Source: CAWUIO01 sp963922455
GTDB taxonomy: Bacteria; Bacteroidota; Bacteroidia; Cytophagales; Microscillaceae
Reading direction: 5' to 3'
Assembly (NCBI GenBank): GCA_963922455.1
Contig: CAWUIO010000176.1
Location: 1-9,581, forward strand
Length of the DNA stretch: 9,581 bases
Below the pieces are notes generated by a model. It did no database searches, was not told the DNA's origin, and saw only the letters and a program-made list of their open reading frames with translations. The position numbers and the translations under genes are program-made. Position 1 is the stretch's first letter. Each line of letters begins with the position of its first letter. Shown here piece by piece: positions 1 through 5,686 of the stretch.

Positions 1-43
1 TCTTTCATTCCCATATTTACAAAAAAGATGTGGGTAATCAATA

Positions 44-155
44 GCCTGTTTGAGCTCGCCGCTGGTCTTAGCGAGGGCCAGCGAGTAGCGAGAGCCCGAC
101 CCGCGCCGGCCCATTCTGTGATTTTGCTACAAGCTTCTTGGCGCGGGGAAGCCCC
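44..155. repeat. Structured intergenic repeat, copy 1
   Basis: This non-coding element has a second copy at 7029-7136. Three blocks are shared: 44-65 with 7029-7050 (one mismatch in 22), 77-106 with 7061-7090 (three mismatches in 30), and 142-155 with 7123-7136 (identical, CGCGGGGAAGCCCC). The segments between the blocks are unrelated. Two stem-loops can be drawn in copy 1. In the first, CGCTGGTC (60-67) pairs with GGCCAGCG (76-83) through one G-U. In the second, CCCGCGCC (100-107) pairs with GGCGCGGG (140-147) across a 32-nt loop. It lies beyond the 3' end of the minus-strand regulator and is visibly more GC-rich than its surroundings. I do not know its function; a dispersed REP-like or small mobile element is the simplest reading. 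An open frame through 28-216 runs across it but encodes nothing recognisable. Confidence 0.85.
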
Positions 156-212
156 AAGACTATTTAATTTACAAAAATACAGGATGCGCGATCAAACCAA
201 AAATAAGCTGAT

Positions 213-959
213 TTAATAAAATTCCGAAGACTGAAAGCCTCTATCTAGGGCTTCAAGATACTTTGTTTTATCAAACTTGTATAAAATGGGCGCTTTATGG
301 CCTAGGCCGGTTCTCCGCTTTTGAGTATCTATCAAAATTTTGTGGCTGAGCATTTTGCGCCGGAAATTTCGTCGGTCTAGCTTTTTCCCTATAATCTTTT
401 CATAGAGCGTTTGCAATTCGGGTAGGGTAAATTCTTCTGGGAGAAGATTGAGCCCAATGGGTTGATAATGTAGATCTTTCCTGAGGTGCTCCAGAGCTTT
501 AGCAAGAATTTGCTCATGATCCAGGACCAGTTGGGGAACGGCATCCAACTCTACCCAAGAACAAGCCTCAGAAATCTCATCGGGCCGGGGCTCAAGAACC
601 TCTTCATAATTGACTAAGGCATAATAGCCAATAGAGATAAACCTCTGTAAGAACCAAGTAGCCTCTTTTTGGGTGAGGATTTTCTGTTTAACCAATAACC
701 TTACGTGTTCTGGACCGGTACGGTCTTGGGCACCAAAGACGTGAAACTGGCGCAAAAAAATATTTTCTAAGCCCGTTCTTAATTTCAAGACCTCGCTTGC
801 TCCTGCATTGAGATCCTGATCTTGGGCAATAAATCCCCCAGGCAAGGCCCATCGATCTATTCCTCGCATCTTGAGTAGTATGACTTTAAGGCTTTGCTGA
901 TGAAAGCTAAATATTACGCAATCAAGAGATACGCTAGGTAAGTAAATTGAAAAGTCCAT
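213..959 (-). CDS. NUDIX-like winged-helix transcriptional regulator (NrtR/AraR type)
   Basis: This 248-residue protein is a sensor-type transcription factor. Residues 1-140 form a NUDIX fold (DCVIF strand, RWALPGGF at 36-43). Residues 164-248 form the C-terminal winged helix typical of the NrtR family (LLPEEFTLPELQTLYEKI, then RRNFRRKML). The NUDIX box is degenerate: aligned from G42 to TGL (62-64), the expected E is Q48, RE is E56-V57, and the catalytic EE is L60-R61. It should therefore bind a ligand rather than hydrolyse a nucleotide. In this family NrtR senses ADP-ribose, and Bacteroides AraR senses a sugar. I chose the ATG at 959 because family members begin just before the first NUDIX strand. 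An upstream GTG at 1019 would add 20 unrelated residues and lies inside a palindrome. The gene is divergent from the GH3 glycosidase, which it probably controls along with itself. The inducer cannot be read from the sequence. Confidence 0.88.
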   Translation of the reverse strand: MDFSIYLPSVSLDCVIFSFHQQSLKVILLKMRGIDRWALPGGFIAQDQDLNAGASEVLKLRTGLENIFLRQFHVFGAQDRTGPEHVRLLVKQKILTQKEATWFLQRFISIGYYALVNYEEVLEPRPDEISEACSWVELDAVPQLVLDHEQILAKALEHLRKDLHYQPIGLNLLPEEFTLPELQTLYEKIIGKKLDRRNFRRKMLSHKILIDTQKRRTGLGHKAPILYKFDKTKYLEALDRGFQSSEFY

Positions 960-981
960 ATGCAAGCAAAATAAAAAAATA

Positions 982-1013
982 TTTGGATAACATGGGATTT
1001 CAAAATAGTTTTG
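982..1013 (+). promoter_or_regulatory. Bacteroidota-type promoter for the GH3 gene
   Basis: TTTG at 982-985 and TAGTTTTG at 1006-1013 match the Bacteroidota primary-sigma -33 (TTTG) and -7 (TAnnTTTG) elements exactly, with a 20-bp spacer in the expected range. Transcription would begin near 1019-1021, about 20 nt before the GH3 ATG. The -7 element overlaps the left arm of the palindrome at 1011-1029. The start site is inferred from the consensus. Confidence 0.75.
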
Positions 1014-1044
1014 TGTCACATTGACACAACTAATTTATCCCATG
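991..1044. promoter_or_regulatory. Outer inverted arms enclosing the operator and ending in the GH3 start codon
   Basis: CATGGGAT (991-998) and ATCCCATG (1037-1044) are perfect inverted 8-mers. They enclose the inner palindrome off-centre, and the right arm contains the GH3 ATG at 1042. They may be a second binding site for a dimer or tetramer. If transcription starts near 1020, the left arm is not transcribed, so a role as an mRNA hairpin is unlikely. Confidence 0.4.
1011..1029. promoter_or_regulatory. Perfect palindromic operator candidate in the divergent intergenic region
   Basis: TTGTGTCA (1011-1018) and TGACACAA (1022-1029) are perfect 8-bp inverted arms around the spacer CAT. The site overlaps the last three bases of the -7 element and covers the predicted transcription start of the GH3 gene, where a bound repressor would block the polymerase. 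The adjacent NUDIX/winged-helix protein is the natural candidate to bind it. That link is inference; the palindrome itself is plain in the sequence. Confidence 0.7.
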
Positions 1045-3375
1045 AGAAACTTCTTTTTTTTATGTTTTCTTTTTTTTATCCTAAGTTGCCAAAACAATCC
1101 TCAGCAACAGGCAGATATGGAAGACAGTCCTTCATTAAATGAAACCCATGCTAAAATGGAACAAAAAGTACAAGAATGGCTTAGCCAGCTCAGCCTAGAG
1201 CAGAAAGTAGGCTTAGTGGTAGGAGTGGGCCAGGAAATGCCCCCGGTCTTGGAATCGGAAGAGACAAACCGAGTACCAGGGGCAGCCGGGAGTATACGCT
1301 CGCTTGAGGCATTAGGCATCCCTCAAGTAGTCTTGGCCGATGGTCCGGCAGGTTTACGCATACTTCCCAAGAGAGAAGGTAGTGATCAAACATTTTATTG
1401 CACCGCTTTTCCGGTGGCAACCTTACTTGCCTCTACCTGGGATACCGATCTTATCAAAGAAGTGGGTGAAGCTTATGGTGAGGAGATCAAAGAATATGGG
1501 GTAGATGTCTTACTTGCCCCTGGCATGAATATACACCGTAACCCATTAGCGGGTAGAAACTTTGAGTATTACTCAGAAGATCCTTATCTCAGTGGGTATA
1601 TGGCTAGCGCTATAGTCAAAGGGGTACAATCAAAGGGAGTGGGTGCCTCTATCAAGCACTTTGTCGCAAATAATAGCGAAACCAATCGAGTATTGTTAAA
1701 TACGCTTGTTAGCGAAAGAGCCCTTAGAGAGATTTACCTTAGAGGCTTTGAAATTGCCGTACGAGAAAGCCAACCTTGGACGGTCATGAGTTCTTATAAC
1801 TTAATCAATGGCACCCCGGCTTCGGAAAGCCACGATCTCTTAGAAAAAATCTTGCGTCAAGAGTGGGGTTTTGAGGGCCTCGTTATGACCGATTGGTTTG
1901 GCGGGGAAGACGCAGTTGCCCAAATGAAAGCCGGGAATGACCTGCTCATGCCCGGTACTCCCGATCAAAAAAAGGCTATTATCGATGCCATGCAACCGGG
2001 GGATCTGGAGGAAGAAATTCTGGATAGAAATGTAGCTCGGGTGCTCCGGGTCATCTATAAAAGTCCGGTTTACCAGCAGTATGCCTATTCTAACGATCCG
2101 GATCTAAAATCGCACGCAAAACTGGCCCGTCAAGCCGCCGCCGAAGGGGCTGTTTTATTAAAAAATGAAGCTAATGCTTTACCCCTCAATTCCTCTAAGC
2201 TAAAAATAGCAGCCTATGGCGTTGGATCTTACGAGTTTATTGCGGGTGGTACGGGAAGTGGTGATGTAAATGAAGCCTATACGGTTTCGCTGGTGGAAGG
2301 GCTTGAAAACACCGGCTTGACTGTAGATGTAGGTCTTAAGAGTACGTATGCTCAGTATATTCAAGAGGAAACGGCAAAATTACCCAAGAAGCAGTTCTTT
2401 TTTGAATTGCTGCCCCCCATACCAGAAATGCCTATAGAAGCCATTGACTTTACCTCCCATGTCATAGAAAATGATATCGCTTTAATTACCATTGGGCGTA
2501 ATTCGGGAGAGTTTCAAGATCGGCCAATTGACGGAGATTTTTACCTCACGGATGCCGAAAAAGAGATGATTGCATCGGTATCAGAAGCGTTTCACGCGCT
2601 TGGTAAAAAAGTAGTTTTACTCCTCAATATTGGTAATGTCGTGGAAACGGCCAGTTGGCGTGATCAAGTAGATGCCTTGGTGCTCGCTTGGCAGGGTGGA
2701 CAAGAAGCTGGAAATGCTCTGTGTGATGTCTTGACCGGAAAAGTAAATCCATCTGGAAAATTACCTACCAGTTTTCCTCTTGTTTATGAAGATGTACCGA
2801 GTGCCCCTGGATTTCCCGGAAAAGAAACCGGTACAGGAAAAGAAAAAAAATTAGGCCCTATTGTGATGGGGCGAGATGCTGAGATACATTTTACGGATGG
2901 GATTATGGTAGGCTATCGGTATTATCTCACCCAGAAAAAAGAAGTAGCGTACCCCTTTGGTTATGGGCTATCCTATACCGAATTTGCTTACAGTGATATA
3001 AGCCTAAGCTCTAGCAGGTTTCAGGAGGAAATACACGTGAAAGTAAAGATTGAAAACACGGGTAGCATGGCTGGAAAGGAAGTCGTTCAGCTCTACATGG
3101 CAGCTCCGGGAAAAAGTATGGAAAAACCCCTGATGGAACTAAAAGGTTTTGCCAAAACCCAAATCTTGGAACCCCAAGAAACGGAAACAGTAGAATTTAC
3201 AATAAAGGCTCGCGATTTAGCCTCCTTTGATGAAGGGCAAAGCGCTTGGGTAGCCGAAGCAGGTACTTACCAAATCAAAATCGGGGCTTCCTGTACAGAT
3301 ATCCGACTAGAAACCAGTTTTGAGTCCCCTGAGCTATTGGTAGAAAAAGTTAACAAAGCGCTTCTTCCCCAATAA
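1042..3375 (+). CDS. GH3-family beta-glycosidase lipoprotein (beta-glucosidase type)
   Basis: This 777-residue enzyme would hydrolyse beta-linked glucosides or related oligosaccharides at the envelope. The N-terminus is a lipoprotein signal (hydrophobic run, then ILSC at about residues 15-18). The GH3 N-domain carries GIPQVVLADGPAG, the substrate-binding KHFVANN (K205, H206) and VMTDWFG with the predicted nucleophile D284. The GH3 C-domain carries EGAVLLKNE, GGTGSGDVN and GRNSGEFQDRP, where E490 is the likely acid/base. A fibronectin-III-like domain fills residues 650-777 (FGYGLSYT, then ENTGSMAGKEVVQLY). Its length fits the bacterial BglX-like group. The ATG at 1042 is preferred over a TTG at 1021, because the TTG lies in the operator and only the ATG gives a proper signal peptide. 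It is divergent from the NUDIX regulator and ends in its own terminator. No SusC/SusD or other glycosidase accompanies it here. The exact substrate is unknown. Confidence 0.93.
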   Translation: MRNFFFLCFLFFILSCQNNPQQQADMEDSPSLNETHAKMEQKVQEWLSQLSLEQKVGLVVGVGQEMPPVLESEETNRVPGAAGSIRSLEALGIPQVVLADGPAGLRILPKREGSDQTFYCTAFPVATLLASTWDTDLIKEVGEAYGEEIKEYGVDVLLAPGMNIHRNPLAGRNFEYYSEDPYLSGYMASAIVKGVQSKGVGASIKHFVANNSETNRVLLNTLVSERALREIYLRGFEIAVRESQPWTVMSSYNLINGTPASESHDLLEKILRQEWGFEGLVMTDWFGGEDAVAQMKAGNDLLMPGTPDQKKAIIDAMQPGDLEEEILDRNVARVLRVIYKSPVYQQYAYSNDPDLKSHAKLARQAAAEGAVLLKNEANALPLNSSKLKIAAYGVGSYEFIAGGTGSGDVNEAYTVSLVEGLENTGLTVDVGLKSTYAQYIQEETAKLPKKQFFFELLPPIPEMPIEAIDFTSHVIENDIALITIGRNSGEFQDRPIDGDFYLTDAEKEMIASVSEAFHALGKKVVLLLNIGNVVETASWRDQVDALVLAWQGGQEAGNALCDVLTGKVNPSGKLPTSFPLVYEDVPSAPGFPGKETGTGKEKKLGPIVMGRDAEIHFTDGIMVGYRYYLTQKKEVAYPFGYGLSYTEFAYSDISLSSSRFQEEIHVKVKIENTGSMAGKEVVQLYMAAPGKSMEKPLMELKGFAKTQILEPQETETVEFTIKARDLASFDEGQSAWVAEAGTYQIKIGASCTDIRLETSFESPELLVEKVNKALLPQ

Positions 3376-3421
3376 AGAAATAGGTAGGCTTTTATTATCC
3401 TCAAACCTGTACATACAATAG

Positions 3422-3455
3422 ATCAAGTGGGGTAGCATACCCTACTTGATTTTTT
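3422..3455 (+). terminator. Intrinsic terminator of the GH3 gene
   Basis: ATCAAGTGGGGTA (3422-3434) pairs with TACCCTACTTGAT (3438-3450). This gives a 13-bp stem with one G-U and a 3-nt GCA loop, followed by a run of T (3450-3455). It lies 46 nt after the GH3 stop codon and isolates that gene from the next unit. Confidence 0.88.
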
Positions 3456-3475
3456 ATTTATCGACACTAAATCTC

Positions 3476-3499
3476 TATTTTGGAGCATACTATTTTGGA
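3476..3499. repeat. Tandem TATTTTGGA motif before the DsrE-like gene
   Basis: TATTTTGGA occurs at 3476-3484 and again at 3491-3499, with a 15-bp period, ending 5 nt before the ATG at 3505. TATTTTG is one base shorter than the TAnnTTTG -7 element. The pair could be overlapping promoters or a direct-repeat binding site, perhaps for the Crp-type protein encoded downstream. The repeat is seen; its role is a guess. Confidence 0.35.
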
Positions 3500-3504
3500 T
3501 CTCT

Positions 3505-4056
3505 ATGAAATTTTTACATTCCCTCTGGCTTTTATTAATTTTTAAGTTCATTGCTTATTCTCTTCCTGCTCAAACCGCCCCCCCCTCTACCGGACCCGTT
3601 TTTGAGGACCTGGGCCCCGTATTTGACATACCCGAAGCAGATTTTCCCCTGGATACCACCCAGATGTACCGAGCGGTGTTTGATATATCATATGAGCAAA
3701 AAACTCCCAAGCTACCCAACCCCCTCATCGGAAGTTTAGTTAGGTACTATAATATGCACGTACGGGCAGGCGTCCCCCCAGAAAATATCCAATTAGCCTT
3801 TGTCGTGCACGGGCACTCGACCCACCACGTTTTGAGTGATGAAGCTTACCAAAAAAAGTTTGGGGTAAAAAACCCCAACACCCCCTATATCAAGGCTCTC
3901 CAAACCCAGGGTGTGCAAATGTATATTTGTGGCCAATCGGCAGCTTCTCGGGGATATCCTCGCAGAGATATATTACCGGAAGTAAAAATGGCCCTTTCGG
4001 CCATGAGTGTGCTTACCGTCTTACAGGGACAAGGGTATGCTATGATCAGATTTTAG
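3505..4056 (+). CDS. Exported DsrE/DsrF-like protein
   Basis: This 183-residue protein begins with a signal peptide (hydrophobic core in residues 4-20, probable cleavage after SLPAQ), which places it in the periplasm. The mature part matches the DsrE-like fold: a strand with FVVHGHSTHHVL, then YIKALQTQGVQMYICGQS and a final ALSAMSVLTVLQGQGY block. DsrE, TusD and relatives carry or relay sulfur on a cysteine; here the conserved candidate is C142 in ICGQS. Exported single-domain DsrE proteins are common in Bacteroidota and mostly uncharacterised, so a sulfur-transfer role is inferred from the fold only. No other dsr, tus or sox gene is present. The next gene begins 2 nt after the stop, so the two are almost certainly one transcript. 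Confidence 0.82.
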   Translation: MKFLHSLWLLLIFKFIAYSLPAQTAPPSTGPVFEDLGPVFDIPEADFPLDTTQMYRAVFDISYEQKTPKLPNPLIGSLVRYYNMHVRAGVPPENIQLAFVVHGHSTHHVLSDEAYQKKFGVKNPNTPYIKALQTQGVQMYICGQSAASRGYPRRDILPEVKMALSAMSVLTVLQGQGYAMIRF

Positions 4057-4058
4057 GC

Positions 4059-4547
4059 ATGAATACAGAGCATATGAAGCGAATTTTGGTGGAAAAAGGA
4101 AAGGTCATACAAAGAGCGGGGGAAGTCAACACAAAAGTTTACCATGTCGTTAAGGGTCTTTTACGAAGTTATGTTACCGATAATCGGGGAAGAGAATTTA
4201 TTTATCAATTTGCTCCCGAAGGTTGGGTCATTGCCGATAGCTGTCTATCAGAATTACCGGCTGCTCTGGTTATTGATGCCTTAGAAGATTCTGAAATAAT
4301 AATCATGAGCAAAGATCCCACACGGGAGAGGGTAAACGTTGAAGCTTTTATCAAAAGAATCTGGGTTCTCCAAACCCGCATTATTTCCCTTATGAGCGCC
4401 CCGGCAATCGAGCGCTATGAGCATTTTGTAGAAACGTATCCCGACATTACCCAGAGAGTACCCCAAAAAATGATTGCCTCCTACCTGGGTATTACGCCTG
4501 AGGCACTGAGCAAAGCTAAAGGAGATCGTATCCGAAAAAACAGATAA
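4059..4547 (+). CDS. Short Crp/Fnr-family transcriptional regulator
   Basis: This 162-residue protein has a cyclic-nucleotide-binding-like N-domain (EKGKVIQRAGEVNTKVYHVV, then GLLRSYVTDNRGREF) and a C-terminal helix-turn-helix (VPQKMIASYLGITPEALSKAK). The HTH closely follows the Bacteroidota Crp pattern. It is shorter than the roughly 190-200 residues usual for the family, mainly because the N-terminal helix before the beta-roll is missing. The frame stays open upstream to 3927, but those 44 codons overlap the DsrE gene out of frame and resemble no Crp sequence, so I start at the ATG 2 nt after the DsrE stop. A second ATG lies at 4074. I see no classical cAMP-binding signature, so the ligand is unknown. 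Tight spacing suggests translational coupling and possible control of its own operon. Confidence 0.83.
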   Translation: MNTEHMKRILVEKGKVIQRAGEVNTKVYHVVKGLLRSYVTDNRGREFIYQFAPEGWVIADSCLSELPAALVIDALEDSEIIIMSKDPTRERVNVEAFIKRIWVLQTRIISLMSAPAIERYEHFVETYPDITQRVPQKMIASYLGITPEALSKAKGDRIRKNR

Positions 4548-4618
4548 TTGAGAAGTCTTAAGGTAGCTTAATGCCCAACTAACCATTTTCCTTGATATTT
4601 GGAAAAACATTGCGCACT

Positions 4619-5065
4619 ATGAAACATCTAGATCTTCTTCTTCGAATCTCGGCTGTCCTTTGGATTATCTGGGGCCTAGTACATATTATGGCCGGGGTAT
4701 TAACCATACAATTTATTCTTTCCGGAGACATTGCCGGAGCCGTTGGTATTGCCGATGCCGTTGACCCCAGCACGTTGGAGGCTGCATATCCTCCGGCTTC
4801 TGGGGCAATTATTGGGCAGCATGGCTTTAACCTTCTGTGGATTGGGGTAGTTACTTTTGTCTGTGCTTTTTATATCTGGGGCAATAATGTTCACGCTATT
4901 TTTCTGGCTGCGCTTGTAGGGGGCTTAGCCGATTTAGGCTATTTCCTCTTTATGGATTTAGGGGGATACGTACATTTTATACCCGGTACTCTCATGACAA
5001 TCGTCTCGGGTTCGGCCATCATTTTGAGTTTTTATGCCTATTTTCAGGGGAAAGGAAAAGCCTAA
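4619..5065 (+). CDS. Four-helix membrane protein of unknown function
   Basis: This 148-residue inner-membrane protein has four hydrophobic segments at about residues 8-33, 68-86, 91-110 and 122-143. Several polar residues lie in or beside the helices: H22 in WGLVHIMAG, H68 in GQHGFNLLW, H92, D105 in GGLADLGYF and H119 in GGYVHFIPG. Residues 36-66 form an outer loop rich in A, D and P. Conserved-looking histidines could mean cofactor or substrate binding, but I do not recognise a characterised family. The ATG at 4619 is preferred; a TTG at 4592 would add nine unrelated residues before MKHLDLL. The following acetyltransferase starts 8 nt after the stop, so they are probably co-transcribed, though no functional link is evident. 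Confidence 0.78.
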   Translation: MKHLDLLLRISAVLWIIWGLVHIMAGVLTIQFILSGDIAGAVGIADAVDPSTLEAAYPPASGAIIGQHGFNLLWIGVVTFVCAFYIWGNNVHAIFLAALVGGLADLGYFLFMDLGGYVHFIPGTLMTIVSGSAIILSFYAYFQGKGKA

Positions 5066-5073
5066 ATGCCTAC

Positions 5074-5574
5074 ATGATTACACTCCGTCCTGCCCGTCCG
5101 GATGATCTCGCTATTTTACGATTCTGGGATACCCAAGAACACGTCATTGCTTCTGATCCTAACGATGATTGGGATTGGGAATATGAATTGTTTAGAGATC
5201 CTTTTTGGAGAGAACAATTGATGGCTGAGCTGGACGGAGAGCCCCTGGGTTTTATCCAAATCATAGACCCCCAATTGGAAGATAGCCACTATTGGGGAGA
5301 GATAGGCCCTCATAAGCGGGCTATTGATATTTGGATAGGTTTAGCCAAAAACCTAGGCCAAGGCTACGGAACCCGCATGATGCAACTTGCTCTTGACAAA
5401 TGCTTTGCCTCTCCAGAAGTTAATGAAGTGCTTACCGACCCTCTAGCCTCTAACACCTGCGCCATCTGGTTTTATCAAAAATTAGGCTTTGCATTTTTGG
5501 AAGAACGGAAATTTGGCCCAGATGTGTGTGCAGTCCATCAGCTAAGCCGGGAGGCTTGGCAAACTACACAGTAA
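5074..5574 (+). CDS. GNAT acetyltransferase, AAC(6')-like
   Basis: This 166-residue protein has a complete GNAT fold and should transfer an acetyl group from acetyl-CoA to an amine. The CoA-binding motif A is IGLAKNLGQGYGTRMM (about 88-103), where QGYG is the pyrophosphate loop. The order of motifs follows the aminoglycoside 6'-N-acetyltransferase group: LDGEPLGFIQI (53-63), RAIDIWIG (82-89), SPEVNEVLTDPLASN (113-127) and AIWFYQKLGF (130-139). The segment around TDP, SN and F/CYxKxGF closely parallels AAC(6')-Ib as I remember it. Related housekeeping proteins with other substrates, including siderophore-type acylases, share the fold, so resistance activity is not established. It lies 8 nt after the membrane-protein gene and is probably translated from the same message. 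There are no cassette or transposon signs around it. Confidence 0.85.
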   Translation: MITLRPARPDDLAILRFWDTQEHVIASDPNDDWDWEYELFRDPFWREQLMAELDGEPLGFIQIIDPQLEDSHYWGEIGPHKRAIDIWIGLAKNLGQGYGTRMMQLALDKCFASPEVNEVLTDPLASNTCAIWFYQKLGFAFLEERKFGPDVCAVHQLSREAWQTTQ

Positions 5575-5632
5575 ATCCCGGTTTACTACTATGGCTTCCT
5601 CCCCTACTTTGCATAAATTACATGCTAATAAA

Positions 5633-5657
5633 ACTCCTTTCTAATTTAGAATGGAGT
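5633..5657. promoter_or_regulatory. 25-bp dyad upstream of the metallopeptidase gene
   Basis: ACTCCTTTCTA (5633-5643) and TAGAATGGAGT (5647-5657) are inverted arms with one mismatch around ATT. No T-run follows on the plus strand, so it is not a good terminator for the GNAT gene. It ends 29 nt before the ATG at 5687, which suits an operator or a 5'-leader hairpin. TAATTTAG (5642-5649) inside it is one base from the TAnnTTTG promoter element. The function is inferred. Confidence 0.45.
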
Positions 5658-5686
5658 AACCGTATAACCCTTATTTAAAATGCACT

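Noticed and set aside
44..155. CRISPR array or retron RNA explanation for the structured repeat
   Set aside because: Copies are single and 7 kb apart, with no regular spacers, no Cas genes and no reverse transcriptase in the window.
28..216. 62-codon open frame on the plus strand at the left edge
   Set aside because: It runs through the structured repeat, has no recognisable domain, and is best explained by the GC-rich repeat itself.
960..1019. Upstream GTG start at 1019 for the NUDIX regulator
   Set aside because: It lies inside the palindrome at 1011-1029 and would add 20 residues unlike any NUDIX N-terminus.
1021..1041. TTG start at 1021 for the GH3 gene
   Set aside because: It overlaps the palindrome and predicted transcription start; the ATG at 1042 gives a proper lipoprotein signal.
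3927..4058. N-terminal extension of the Crp-type regulator into the DsrE gene
   Set aside because: It is an out-of-frame overlap with a clear coding sequence, and the extension does not look like a Crp N-domain.
4550..4572. TTAAG / CTTAA stem after the Crp-type gene as a terminator
   Set aside because: A 5-bp A/T-rich stem without a T-run is not enough support.
5570..5587. AGTAAA / TTTACT stem at the end of the GNAT gene as a terminator
   Set aside because: Only 6 A/T-rich base pairs and no T-tract follow it.
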